Shown: piece by piece, positions 31,985 to 44,481 of the stretch | Position numbering within the stretch: the first letter of the stretch is position 1 | Layout of the letters: every line of letters begins with the position of its first letter | NCBI GenBank assembly: GCA_030248225.1 | Contig: JASANE010018452.1 | Location: forward strand, 1-64,000 | Length of the DNA stretch: 64,000 bases | Source: Trileptium ribeirensis | Lineage: Eukaryota; Nematoda; Enoplea; Enoplida; Thoracostomopsidae | Direction of reading: 5' to 3' | Position numbers and translations under genes: made by a program | The notes under the pieces: model-generated | What the model was told of the DNA's origin: nothing | Databases searched by the model: none | What the model saw: only the letters and a program-made list of their open reading frames with translations

Positions 31985-32290
31985 TTTGGTAATTGGCCGC
32001 CAGCTCATCATCAACGGCATTCAAGATTCGCTACCCAAGCAGGTCCACTGTGTAGTCGCACGTCGAGGACAGATACTCTGTTGTTCAACATATTACATCA
32101 TTTTCCGAACGACCAGTATCATTACTTTACGAAAACCCCATCTTGCAGCTATCTGAATACTGCACTAATGATTCGAAAGATGCCCACCACATTTATTGCG
32201 ATCGTTGTATAACCGTTGCAAATGAATCAGCCTCTGAACTAGACACTGAGCCTAAACCCACTGGCTAATTCAAAGGGCACAAATGCTTGG
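31985..32290 (+). mobile_element. Possible LINE RT fragment near motif C
   Basis: One frame reads I-N-x-I-Q-D-S-L-P-K-Q-V-H-C-V-V and then, after a damaged stretch where Y-A-D-D would be expected, I-L-C-C-S-T. This resembles the Y-I-N-D-x-Q-x-S-L-P ... Y-A-D-D region of CR1/Jockey-type elements. Damaged and short. Confidence 0.4.
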
Positions 32291-32660
32291 TGGTAACGGC
32301 TATAAGCACGATGGAAACGACAACGATAAGAACGACAGGTACTCCCATAGCATGTCCACTATGGGGGTACCCGGGAACCCCTTCTCCATAATCCTAATGC
32401 CACCCTCATAACAGAAAACCCATGTGTATGCCACCCGTAAAAAAATTTTCCCCCGTGTTCCAAATTTAACGCCTGTGAAATCTAAAATTATGTTTTTCAC
32501 ACATCTAGCTTGAAGGTTTTGGCGCCGAGGCCACAGGAAACAAACACTACAAAAAATCTTAATATTACTCAACCTTATTTAGAAACATTCTGCGTTCAAA
32601 GTTTTAAAATCAAAAACATGGTTCCTTCAATTATTACTTTTACCAAGAGTGAATAAGAAG

Positions 32661-32932
32661 AGTATGACACTCACACCTTCCCTGCACTCACACCTAAGCC
32701 AGTGTTTCATGAACTGGGCGTTTTCGACGTGACCCCCAGTTTCTTTGGGGTCGAAATTGCACTGACACCCCAGTTTTTGCGAAGGATAGGTCGGACTCCC
32801 CTGCAATTTCTGGGAAGTGTCGGTTGAACCGGCAGGTGCTTATAAACCTACCCCCAGAAATTGGGGGTCAGGCCGAAAACACCCGTATCGTCATACACGG
32901 GCTAACATTAGAGTGCACAGAAGTGTCATACT
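32661..32932. mobile_element. Foldback MITE with ~75 bp inverted repeats
   Basis: AGTATGACACT at the left is perfectly inverted at the right (AGTGTCATACT). The inverted similarity continues inward through GCACTC, GTTTTCG and TGACCCCCAGTTTCT (left) against TGACCCCCAATTTCT (right, reversed). Total 272 bases, no open frame. No target duplication recognised. It lies in helicase intron G-H. Confidence 0.8.
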
Positions 32933-33279
32933 GTTCCCTAATGCACTCTTGCTTTTACTGATTAGTACTATTTGTCATATAAAATATTATTTCAAGCCTT
33001 CCAATTATGTCGATGTCTCGTCATAACCGCGGGGACGTAGAGGATAGCAATGAATTTTATGACCCTCGATATTTACGAGTAACGGGAGATTATGTGAAGC
33101 TGCTGTAACGCCAAATTTTGCAGTACTCATGGATAAAATTCTAGGTGTTTCTTAAATTTGTGACACCTCTCACAGGTTTTTTTACGCTTTTGAAACTGGG
33201 GGTCAGAGACCAAAATCAGCCCTAACCCATACCTAAGTAAGTAGTGGTCAGTACTATGACTTTTGCAAAAATAGAAATT

Positions 33280-33500
33280 TTTGTAAAAGTTGGATAACAT
33301 TTTAGCAAAAATTGATTGAGAATCGGCAAAATTTGGCGGGAAATTGGCAAAATTTTAGCAAAGATTAAGGCAATTACATAAAATTAAAAAAAAATGGTAA
33401 AAATTATAAAAAATGTGATGATGATAATAGTGTCAGGGTGGGAAGGGCGGAGGTGGCCTTTAGGGTGACGCATCGCCAGTGGAGAGTCAGCCCCCCATAA
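33280..33500. repeat. Possible composite AT-rich/GC-rich repeat
   Basis: AAATTTTAGCAAA-type motifs followed by a G-rich block (GGTGGGAAGGGCGGAGG) and TCGCCAGTGG resemble, in the same order, the segment at about 1,085-1,235. Weak similarity only. Similar mixed blocks occur at 35,390-35,490 and 37,440-37,570. Confidence 0.3.
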
Positions 33501-33554
33501 AGAATCATGGCTGTGTATAAATCCATCATTTCTATTGTTTTCGGTTTATTTAAG

Positions 33555-33673
33555 TGATATCACCGGCGTAACGAAAACTGAAGATACAATGTGTTCAATT
33601 TCAATGATTGACACTGATGGATGTGATATGCCCGAACTTGAATTTGACAGTGACGTGTCGAAGGGTAACATAG
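33555..33673 (+). CDS. IGHMBP2: SMUBP-2 exon H, GC donor
   Basis: Encodes D-I-T-G-V-T-K-T-E-D, I-D-T-D-G-C-D-M and V-S-K-G-N-I-G, corresponding to the family segment V-D-T-A-G-C and S-K-G-N-P-G-E-V. The acceptor is TTATTTAAG. To continue in frame into exon I the donor must be ATAG|GCAAGT, a GC donor with otherwise perfect consensus. The alternative GT four bases on gives the wrong phase. Confidence 0.93.
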
Positions 33674-35066
33674 GCAAGTGACTGCATAAAATAATTTGTA
33701 TTGCTTATTATCGGGTAAATTTTGTGCGCATGCAGACGCAGCAGTTAGCAGTATGCACTGCGGAATTGCATACTAAGAGTATATAACGACTCAGATTATT
33801 CTATAAGTTATTTGTTCTTGTAATCAAATGGCGTGATCTTATTACGTATACCGTTACCGCATCACTCAGTAGCCCAAGTTCTTCATGATACCTGTGTGTG
33901 AACCGTCTTTGCTTAGTGACGCCTGCTGAAATAAGGTAAAACTACGAGTAAGTAATGCGATAAACTCGTGTCTACTTATGTGTGGATTTACAATCTTGTC
34001 TCAGCGTAGTAAACTCACAGATCTTCAATTCTCATTCGCAAATATCAGTAAATGCTACCGCAGTGTCGTCAATATCACAACGGACTGTTGTAATTTACAA
34101 TATAAATAAATTTTATTGCTCACTATTCAGAAAACATTCAGTGTGGAAGTTTCGTGACAGCATAGAGAATACCGCAAAATGCCCAACGGATAACTACTGT
34201 TTGGCACCAGGCGAAATTAGGGCCCTCTTACCTTGAAAGCGTATCTATAGGACCGTGACAACCTCGAAACGAATTCTGTTTATTATGTATGGCTAGAGCT
34301 CCATATATTCAACAAATAAATAGCAATTTTTGGTTGTTTTTTTAAATATTATAGTTTTACTGACTTCCTAAGCATTTTGGTTTCTTGTATAACACGGTAT
34401 AAACTTGAATATTCACATACCTTTCAAAACTCCCTTACTTCCTCGATAAAAATTTAAAAACCCTAATTTCGCGGAAAATTGCTTTCAGTAGATGTATTTT
34501 CGATAGCGATTTGGGAACGGGTGGATCAGGAGTGTAAAACGCGAAAAATCCTGGTTAGTAATAAGAAGCATACCTGTTATAAATTTCCGAATGAAGTAGT
34601 ATCGTCCTTTCACTAACTCATCCGTTTCACTTGTTTCATGTGCAAATTCAAAATTATTGGAAACTTTAACTTAATAACTTAACAATAGAACAAATAAAAC
34701 AATATATTTTCAGAGCTTGTGTCCATTATGTTGGAGTAAATCGACCGCCTGGAAACATAAAACTTTAATGTTAGTGGTGAAAGCAGCTCTCGTCGCAGTA
34801 GTGTCCGTTTCTTTTTGTCCCAACCACGAATCTTTGTATCGTAGCCGATTTTGCAATTCATGTATCCCACTGAACCAGTTGCTTTAGGAGCATTCAGACA
34901 GATTTGTAGGCTTCTGTGTGAACAGATTACAGGACATTATACGATATTATTGATTTCGTAGTCATGAGGTATCATTCTTTTTATCTATGCGGTAGGTCTT
35001 TGTTGTTTCCAGGCAGATTTTCTTATAGCTTGCGATCAACTCAAGTAGTCTGTACTGCCGTTTTAG

Positions 35067-35161
35067 GCGAAGTCAAGTTGGTGTGTGTAATGGTAAACCG
35101 TTTAATTAAGGCTGGAGTTGCACCGCAGAGCATTGCTGTTATTTCGCCTTACAATTTACAG
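35067..35161 (+). CDS. IGHMBP2: SMUBP-2 exon I
   Basis: Encodes E-V-K-L-V-C-V-M-V-N-R-L-I-K-A-G-V and I-A-V-I-S-P-Y-N-L-Q, the conserved RecA2 segment before motif V. The acceptor is CCGTTTTAG and the donor CAG|GTAGGT. Ends in phase 0. Confidence 0.97.
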
Positions 35162-38100
35162 GTAGGTTTATAATAATTTTGTTGGTTAGTTAAAATTATT
35201 TTTAATCAATTTGTCAATTTTGGTGTATTTTGCACGCCAACAAGTTCTTGCATTTTTTATCAAAAAAGGCACTGGGGTTCGGTTAACACAGGGTTATTAC
35301 AAGCGAAGGCCTTTGTTAGTACTATACATAGATAGATCTGTGTTTACATCATCAAATTCACTTACATATTTGGCTTTTTCAAAGCGGGCTGGAGGCCGGA
35401 AATTAGCGGTGGCCCCTGGAAAAACGGTTGCCCCCGCACAAATTTTTGTAATTCCCTGGCACAATGTTTTACTGCCCGTGATAAAAACAGCTCCCGCTTG
35501 ACTACATTAAAAAATCCGTTTGCAAAGTTAAAAATTTGTTTTAACACTGATGGAAACTTTCAGCGTTTGTGAGCCCATTTGTTAAAAATTTTAGCGTTTT
35601 TCGCTAAATACACTGATTTTAGAAAATTTGAAGATTCTAAACTACCCCGTGCAACCAGGGGGCAGTTCATGCCCCTGGTACAACCCGCCGTTCCGCCCAC
35701 TTCCGAACCAGGATATGAGTGGTTCAAATTCAATAGCGCAATCTGGTGCTTCCAGTTTATAATGAGGGACATCGGTCTATTCCTCCTGACAAAATTTGGC
35801 GCTCTCAGTTCCGAACCACACACCCCTTCCACGCTGTAGGACAAATTTTGAGCAAATGGAAAAACCAGCTTATGGCACACAACGATAACAATATAATTTC
35901 CGTTCATCTGATCCGAAGTCGCGGCATGTAAACAGTGATCGCTCTTAAAACCATCATAATAAAATCAAGTTAGCGTGTTATGAATTGCTCGCGTCCTTAA
36001 GTTTATTAAATGGAGTCTGTCTTTGCCAGAGCTGAGAAGCGATTACGTGAACACATGGTATTTCAACCACGATTATAAAACTGAAGCATATTATGGCACT
36101 AAACCAAAGAAATATCATTGAAAGTACATATTCGACACAATGTTTAACGGTTTGGGCTTATCGCAACTCTTTTCCTGTGCCAAGAAATAAGGTACAGATA
36201 GTTGTTAGCATCAGAGATTACAACTATTCTATATATTGTATGTCAATTTTTATTGGGCATTTAACATTGGGCAAAATTAATTTAAGCGCTGGAATCATTT
36301 ATGTCAATCAAAAACTGTCACATAATATTTGGCGTTGAATTTTGAGTATAAACCTGTATTCTGAGTTGTACTCCCAGTTATGCCAGTTCGCGTTAAAGTG
36401 TCTCCAACGTTTGAAACCTATGTACTCCACACAGTGTCAGCCACACCCACGATAACGGGATGTCTTAGACACACCCATGTTTTCATAAAATTTTCAAGGG
36501 TATTTAGCTAGGGGTGTTGTCATTTTCCGACGATGTCAAAGACGTCGTGTCTTCTTTGTAGTTTTATTGGCGTTATGCGGCTTACCATCTTGTCAACGTG
36601 CATATTTTTTGCTACAAATATGGAGTTTTAAAAAAACTAATAACACAAAAATAATACATCGCATTAACTGCATAATATCTTTTAATCTTAATTTGCGAAA
36701 AAATGCAGCTAAGGGTATTATGCATTATGCACGACACCGTAAACAATTGTAGTACTAATCGTGTGTCTGCAACTTCAGGAATTTTCTTGCTGTGAGGGTG
36801 TGTCTACACATTTGTGAATACAGGGGGACAAAATTTCCAAACATTGGACACGTTATAACGTGAACATCGCATTAAATATTCTGCGGATTAAATATTATTA
36901 TATTGTCGAAGTCGATGTCAAGCGCTTTTGGTACACCAAATCCGGCTATGCGAATCTGTTTATCCCATAGAATAAAAGCGAAAGAGTAGTTTGTTAAATG
37001 AACACTTTGCACCAATAGTAAGCCTAGCGCTTCAACATAAACCATCCGTTAGATGTTGTAAAATAAAAGCTGAAACGAACACGTTTAAAATAACTTTTCT
37101 ATAAGGTTGCTAACCGTTCCAAGGCTCGCTGTATTGGCAACACCATTATAAAAATGATGCTGATTTTATAATTCTGGTACGATGGCGAGTTTAATTATAA
37201 CCACCATAAGGAGTATTATGAAGGAATACTGGACCGTCTACAACGTTCCGAAATACGGGGGCTTTAGTACACCTATTGTTAGCCTTCGGGAGAAATTTCA
37301 AACTTAGAGGGGAATATTTTGTTGTCGTACAGGCTTCAATACAGTGTTTTGATATAAGGATAATAATAATAAAATAATTTTTAAACATATTTAGTGTACA
37401 GAAACCATGAATTTATGACATATGTACACCATGGGTAGAGCGCAACACGGGACAACAGGCATTTGTGGTGGGGGTATATTGCAGAAAATTTGGCGAACAA
37501 TAGTGGTGTTGGAAGCGGAAGTTCTACCACCACCACCCCTCCCTGCCTCTTTCCATTGTGGACAGTAACGAATTCAATGGTTAAATTGACACATTTAGTT
37601 TAAAATGACCCCTCGATAAAACAAAATATTTTAGAGAAATAGTTAAATTTACTATAAATGTACCCGGATGAACTGAACTATATAAGATTTACAATAACAA
37701 CGGCAAGAACCAAAATTGCAAAGTTTGTTATTGTATGCTACATTCACTTATACCGAAAATTCATGAAGAACCCTTGAAGTGTGTGACACTCGTGCCACAC
37801 TACGTTATACACGTTGTGTGATGCCGCGGTTTATTTCTCCTTTAGGGAAAGGACAAGTTTCCCGCTTTTGTCCTACCCTCCCCTAAACCTTGGTTCTCTC
37901 GCTCCCAACTTTTGATCCAAAGCTGAACCAACGTTGACAGGGACAGAACAAAACTTGGGAAGGTAGAGCAAAAGGGGGAGAGGAGGGCAGGACAAAATTG
38001 GGAAACTTGTTTCCCCTAAGAGTGGGACAGTTGAAAGAAAAATGGACCGTTTTATTCCATTACGTATATTTATATATGAGTGATATGAGTGTTAAACTCT

Positions 38101-39320
38101 TTTTCAAAGGCTCATTATGAACTCTTGCTTATACTAAATCTAAAGCAGGACACTTTCCATTATAAATTTCTTTTGCGGTCGATTTAACACTTTGCGCTCG
38201 GCAACAGAACTATAAACTGATGACCACTAAATCAATACATCAAACCATTAAACATTATGTACAGTTACGAATAAAGATAAAAATAAAAGCAAAAATCGTT
38301 CGTGATAATTTCGCCGAGAGCAATTATTGATCGCTGATAATTTATTGATGATAATTAATTTTTATGTGTTGCAATAACGCAGTTACGATCATTAACAAGT
38401 TCTTCTCTGCAAAAAACCATTACACAGAGGAAAAACACAAACAAAAAATTGAAATTAGCTTTCCTTGTCTCCACAATTTGGTTTAGGGAAACGCCTTGTC
38501 GGTTTTGATAACAACCGGACCAGAATTGAGATATATTTTATGACATTGAGACATGTTATATTTTGCAAAACCGTTTTGAAATTTCTTTCTACGTATCGGT
38601 TTAACTTGCATACTTTCTCATCTAGTATTTCTTTAGGAACGGTAGTAACGGTATTGGCTATTTGTGATAGTATTAATGACTTGCGATAATTATTATTCAT
38701 ACCATTGTTCGTTTTCTCGAATATATATCGTTTAACCATCATGTGGGAAAACGATAAAATATGTGCAGAGATGTTGTAAAAAGTGAAAACGAATTTCATT
38801 TTATTTCGCGATTTATAATGAGTTTAAATTTTGATTGAGTCGAGTTAGCTTCATTTTTGGTGCCAAAACTGGTTTTAAATTCGCTGAAATGAATTTCATT
38901 TCAGTCAGTGTAAGTTCATTTGTCATAACTGAAATCAAGCTAAGTCTAAACCAATTGAGTTACTCGAATTAAAAATCTCTTTCACGCAATTTTTAAGTTG
39001 CGCCAACCAAAGCCAACTGTAATTAACAAGCTTGATATCGACTGATTCTATTCGGTATCATTTTTCCCGAACATCTGCGATTTTAAATTCGTGTAACTGA
39101 ACTTGATTTCACTCAATTGGATTACCGTGTGGACACATGAATTTAATTTGACGAAAATCAATTTTGAATCAAAAAGGAGTGATTTTAAACCGAGATTGAA
39201 ACTTAATCCAGTTTTCTTTTGACTATATAGCTGCACACATTTTATCGTAGTTATCGCGCAGCTTAACTTCATGTGTTACGGGTGGTCGCTGGTTAACTAT
39301 TGTGTTTTTTTCTTTCTCAG
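35162..39320 (+). other. Helicase intron I-J (4.2 kb)
   Basis: The longest intron. It holds GC-richer patches at 35,390-35,480, 35,640-35,720, 37,490-37,560 and 37,830-38,030, and otherwise AT-rich sequence. No identifiable transposon coding or RNA gene seen. Confidence 0.45.
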
Positions 39321-39447
39321 GTATCCTTGATTAAACGTGCCGTTTTGCTAACTTGTCAGCAGACGATTGAAATTCGCACAGTCGACGGTTATCAAGGCCA
39401 AGAACGCGAGGCTGTTATCATTTCGTTAGTACGGTGCAATAAAAATA
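39321..39447 (+). CDS. IGHMBP2: SMUBP-2 exon J, motif V
   Basis: Encodes E-I-R-T-V-D-G-Y-Q-G-Q-E-R-E-A-V-I-I-S, the motif V signature V-D-G-[FY]-Q-G-x-E of Upf1-like helicases. The acceptor is TTTCTTTCTCAG and the donor AATA|GTGAGT. Ends in phase 1. Confidence 0.98.
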
Positions 39448-39489
39448 GTGAGTAAATAATTGTTGTATGTACCGAATAGACGTAAAGCT

Positions 39490-40400
39490 GTTTTGCAAAA
39501 GTGATGACGATGTGCGCTTCAGTTGAGCTCCGAATCCATCTTCCGTGTCAAAATGACAAAAAACATATTCTTGAAGGGTTCTTTGCCAACTTTTGTCACT
39601 CGGGTACCAGTGTCCAACCCATTTCTTCCGATACAGCCGTCGCATCGAAAAATGGCGACGTACATCATCTCAGCGATGTAAAAATACAGAATCAATTCAT
39701 AGACATCTACAGCTTTGCTGACCACGACTTTTCCGCTGTGTACCTGAATATAATTCGTCGACCATTTTCCAGATATAGCGATTTCTCCAATTTAGCCGTG
39801 TTATTACTTGTTTTTACCTTACAATGAGCGGCTATTAAATTATCAAGCACGCTGGAAACGATGGCTTTGCTATTTAGGGTCCAATTTGAATATTATACCT
39901 GTTCGTTGAGGTTAAAGTGTTTTACAGACGACAAATTCAATTTTAAATATGTGTAGTGCGTTTTCATTCGACTGATTATGCATTGCGTGCTGGGCATCAA
40001 GAATGGTCTATATATAGGTAATTCTGAAGATTGACTACAAATGTTTTGTTATCTAGAGTTCAACGTCCATATTTCGCGTCTTTTCATAAGTTTTCAGTGG
40101 GTTTAGGGTCAATGCACCCGATTTCCACAATATAGTCTGTCTTCATTTTGTTTGCTTACGCATTGCGTAGAGGTCATCAAAAATAATTATCTGTATAGGT
40201 TTTCCAGTTGCCTGAATACGGTTCGGTTATCTTGATTCCAGCACAAATAATTGATGCGTTGTCAGTCGTTTTAGATGGATTTAGGGTTGAAGAGGTTTTA
40301 GGATTTTCAATGGGTCAGTGTTCAAGAGGCTTATGTGGTATATACATCAAACTGCCTGTTACAGGTGATTACGCAAAATGGCAACGTAAAAATTAAACCA
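39490..40400 (+). repeat. Dispersed non-coding family R1, copy d
   Basis: Shares TTCTTTGCCAACTTTTGTC, CCGTCGCATCGAAAA, CTGAATATAATTCGTCGACC, then two ~200-base sub-repeats containing GATTTCCACAATATAGTCTG and GCATTGCGTAGAGGTCATC, with copy e at 55.8 kb. It lies in helicase intron J-K. Confidence 0.82.
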
Positions 40401-41232
40401 CGTCTGCTAGATGCTAGTATTAGAACGCAGTGTGTAATACTTTGACATACGTTTTTAAACTTGAATTACTACTATTTCTAATGCTAAAATGTCCCTTTAA
40501 CGCTTGAAATTATATGCACAGGTAGTACAATTACATGAAAAGCTGGAAATACTTAGTATTTTATTCAAGATTTATTCCCCCAACTTTTAAATTTCTCCTG
40601 AGAAATACCATGCCCCAAACCTCCACCCCCCAGAATTCCCTCTGTTTTCGGAGGACTGTAAACAAGCCAGTATATTTATAATGTGGTCTAATGCCGCTCT
40701 GATATGGCGATCTCAAATTATTATTACAGCGTACTATACTTAACGTAAGCGCGTAGTTTCATTTGGTGAATTTGATGTATGATTCCAATTTGTTCGACAC
40801 AGTATACCATTAGGCTGGTAATATGTTTTTATAATTTTTTGTATATTTATTACTATTTGTAAGGTACAAAGGACAGGTTTTTGTAGCTAAGCTTCTATAA
40901 GAATTATACGACTGCGTTGCGGCGGTTTTGGTGCGTCATAACTACCTGTTCATATTAAAAGTTCTCTCTGGCGCAAAATGACATGATTAGTTTCGTGGAA
41001 AATATTGTATTTCACCTATCTGTTTTTCTAAATTTAGCAACTATTAATCGCCCTGATATTAGCAATGCGGACTTAAATGTAACGAATTTTAACTCTTAAA
41101 ATGTATTATGTCTCTACCATTTTCTAAACGACATCTGAGTTTAATTTTTATGATAATATGCTTACTAATTTTAATTTAATTAATGTTAATTTTAAAAATA
41201 TTTTTGGCGCTTGCTTTTTAATGTAATTTTAG

Positions 41233-41406
41233 ACGAGCTTGGATTTTTGAAAGAAGATCGGCGATTAAATGTAGCCGTTACGCGCGCGCGTCGTCACGTG
41301 ACACTTATAGGCGATTCTGGAACCGTTGGATCTCATCCATTCTTACGATCACTTATAGATTATATCGATAAAAATGGGTCGATGCGAAGTGCAGTTGAAT
41401 TTGAAG
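41233..41406 (+). CDS. IGHMBP2: SMUBP-2 exon K, motif VI
   Basis: Encodes E-L-G-F-L-K-E-D-R-R-L-N-V-A-V-T-R-A-R-R-H; V-A-V-T-R-A-R-R-H is motif VI, with the arginine finger. F-L-R-S-L-I-D-Y-I follows. The acceptor is TAATTTTAG and the donor GAAG|GTTAAG. Reading past the donor meets TAA at once, supporting the splice. Confidence 0.97.
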
Positions 41407-41779
41407 GTTAAGCTTAAAGATAAAAAGGGTTGGGAAGTTTACGCTGTATTTGAGAATAGATCTATTTGTTGTTGTTAACATTATCTAACTATACGCACAC
41501 CCAGCTGCATGCCTTAATATGTACCAAATGCGCTACCACGTGATTGAAATGGTGCGCTTAAGTGGTGTTCAAAAAACTTTTTCACGAACGAAAACCCACA
41601 ATCCTCTGCAGAACTGCGTGTGCAGAACCGAATAGAATATATCTTAAATCGCCAAAATCGGCTCGGATAGCGAATAACATTCGGGACACTGGTATCTGCT
41701 ATTCTTTAATATACTGTAAGATAGTAACAGCTATTACAAACGTATGGCTACAACCATGGAACACGTAACGACAGTTTAG

Positions 41780-43480
41780 GCGATTCACCAAGGTTGTTCT
41801 AGGTCATCAAGTAATGCAACAAAAAGCAGTCAAGCGGAAGCATTGCGATTAAGGACGTTGATTGAGAGCTGATTTATGACAATGAGAAAAATTGTGATCG
41901 TTTTGGCGAATATTTTCGAGATCTGCTAAACAAGCCAAAGCCTTGCACCCTGTTGTTTAGCAACGTATCAATGCGTGGCGGTGTAGCCTGTGGATACCAA
42001 TCCGCCTACTAAGCAAGAAGTTTTGAAAGCAGTGAAATCGCTAAAACCCGTCAAAGCTCCCCGTGAAGACATTCCATAAGGCTTGTGGATTTTCTCTGAT
42101 ACGAGCGTGATTGGTCATCTTGTTGGGTTGTTTCGTCGTATCTGGCTTGACATGGAGCTACCGGATGAATAGAATCTGACAGTCGTCATACCACTATTCA
42201 AGAAAGGCGATCGTGCTCTCTGTAAGAACTATCTAGGAATTAGCGAGCTTGATATAAGAACTGCCACAAGTGCTAGAAATGGTAATTATCGCCCATTTGA
42301 AAGACATCCGGAAAAAGCATGTTTGCGAGAACCAAGCCTGTTTTTGTGCGGCCCGCGACTGCATTGATCAAATATTTGCTCTGCACCAGATGTTAAAGAG
42401 CAGACCAGAGTACAGGATGCCATCAAATTTAGCGTTTGTGGACTTCTCAGCAGCGTTCAATAGTGTCGAACAACTGTGGAGCGGCCTCCTTGCAAAATTT
42501 ATCGACACGCTTCGATTGCTCTATAGGGTAACCAGACGCTGTGTACGTTGCGAAAATGGTTGTTTTCGCTAGTTGAAAGTAAAAACCGTCAATGTGCAGT
42601 CTTCTCGCCGATGTTATTAAACTGGACAATGGATTGCGTATTGGCCGCTGCTGCCGAACAATACAAATATGGCAAAATCATTCGAAACGACCGAAAATTC
42701 AGCTATTTTTACCTTTGCCGATGACATTGCACTGCTAGTGGATTCATCTCAACAGCTACAGACGATGCTTAATACTTTTGGGCACATGACAGAACGTACT
42801 CAATCTACTCAAAGACATTTGAGCTAACTATCGGTGCAGGGGAAAACCAACGTTTTGGTGGCAGTCTTAGTTCAAACCTGGCCAGTCACACTCTACAGTA
42901 CGCTACTGGAGAGAGATTCGTGCTTCAGGTAGTTGGGAAGTACCATATCTAGCAGTTCAGACGTAACCAGCAAGGTGACAGCTCGTACCGCAAAGGCAGC
43001 ATTCGCACCGTTCCACCACCTTTGGCGGTAGGTATGTGTCAACAAAGACCTAGCTTGGGGCGTACAGGCTGATTGTGTTGTATGCCAGTGACATCTGGCT
43101 ACTTAGTAAGGCCCACGAACATAAATTAAACTTGTTTGAACGCAGTTGTTTCTATCTGATTGTGCGCATATTGTACCTTTACCAACCATGACCATAACGA
43201 TATTCGCTTGCTTCAACGTTGCGATGTTCACAACTACGACCTCCGTGAACTCTGTGGCGTATACGAACAAGTTGCAAGATATATCAATCGCCGAGAGCTT
43301 ATTTGGCTAGGACATGCACGTATGCTATCTCAAAGACTTCCCAAGCAAACGCTGCTCGCAACAACACAACTATAAGCTACTGCACCGCTCGGTGATATAA
43401 GGATCACATGGAAACGCAAAATATTCACAGATGACGACCTTTCTGTTGTCAGAAATAGATTCCGTGTAAGCTACCGACAG
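41780..43480 (+). mobile_element. Decayed LINE ORF2 in a helicase intron
   Basis: Frameshifted pieces encode, in order, N-C-D-R-F-G-E-Y-F-R-D-L-L-N, L-K-P-V-K-A-P, V-V-I-P-L-F-K-K-G-D, C-I-D-Q-I-F-A-L-H-Q-M, A-F-V-D-F-S-A-A-F-N-S-V (RT motif A), F-A-D-D-I-A-L-L-V (motif C) and L-I-W-L-G-H-A-R-M. This is the layout of a non-LTR retrotransposon reverse transcriptase and C-terminal tail, of the same general type as the relic at 18-22 kb. Many stops; inactive. No endonuclease domain recognised upstream. Confidence 0.88.
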
Positions 43481-43964
43481 TGAAAAGCCAATGGTGCAGC
43501 AACATGGTGTTTACCGGAACGAATTTATACGTTTTAGTTGGAATGTGCCTCCTAACCTGTTGTATTATGGGACGGAGCCGAATAATGAATTTAGCAATGT
43601 TTTTGTTTTGTTACAAAGCTGAACTTGCTCTTTCGAAAAATATTCCAGCGGTGTTGTGGAATTAATAGCCGTACACCGAAGACTATCAAAAAACTGTTCA
43701 ATTTTTTGTACTAAAACGAAAAAATATTAAAGAACAACACGTTGGACAAAAATTGGTTTATTACGTTACCTATAATCAAACCTCTGAAACAGTACTATCG
43801 ATGGGTTGTCGAATATAGCTTATATTAATCATTTCATCAGAATCTTTTTGTAAATATAACATCTTTCGAACAAACATCGATTTAATATGAGTTGTTTAAA
43901 ATTGACTAAATTTTAATATTTGCTAAATGTTTTAAAACTAGCATTACTGCACCGATGTATTAAT

Positions 43965-44240
43965 GCGCGAGTAAATTTAAGGTGACCCCGCCAACCATCG
44001 TATTTTGTAATTTTGTATAAAATTTGTTACGGAACGCTTTTTGTTCAATTGAAATTGAAGCTGTTCGCGAACACACTGCTCGCGATTGAAATCTAACCAT
44101 TTTGTGTTCGCGGAATTTCAAGTAAAATTACCCAAATTTTCGAGAACGAAAACTTGTCGATTTGAATTGGGCTTGCGATTCGATATCGGTTATGACAAAA
44201 TAAGATAGTTGGCGGGATAACCTTAAGTTTACTCACGCGT
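43965..44240. mobile_element. Inverted-repeat element family M1, short copy (~270 bp)
   Basis: The left end, GCGCGAGTAAATTTAAGGTG and then CCCGCCAACCATCGTATTTT, is mirrored at the right end by AAATAAGATAGTTGGCGGGA and then CCTTAAGTTTACTCACGCG. It is an internally deleted relative of the 4.7 and 51 kb copies. It ends only about 70 bases before the acceptor of helicase exon L. Confidence 0.85.
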
Positions 44241-44309
44241 AAGAACCATGATACATTCATATAGTAAGTGTACATATCTTTGGTGAAATTGAAGTTTGTT
44301 TCGCTGCAG

Positions 44310-44481
44310 ATGACCTGACTGCCATCGACAATAATATGGATTTGGGAGATATTTTGAATTCGCTAGTATCGCAGCCGAGTCAATCGTCTTCTGGAACAAC
44401 GTCTGGTAGTAATAGGAATTCAGATAAAAAGGCCGTTAAAGTTCAAAATGTGCCGCATACTAGCTGCTCGCATTGTAACAG
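44310..44481 (+). CDS. IGHMBP2: SMUBP-2 exon L, Ser-rich linker
   Basis: The exon continues the frame E-F-E-D-D-L-T-A-I-D-N-N and then a low-complexity linker S-Q-S-S-S-G-T-T-S-G-S, ending S-C-S-H-C-N-R. It corresponds to the poorly conserved region between helicase core and R3H in the family. The acceptor is TCGCTGCAG and the donor CAG|GTAATT. Phases match both neighbours. Confidence 0.85.
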
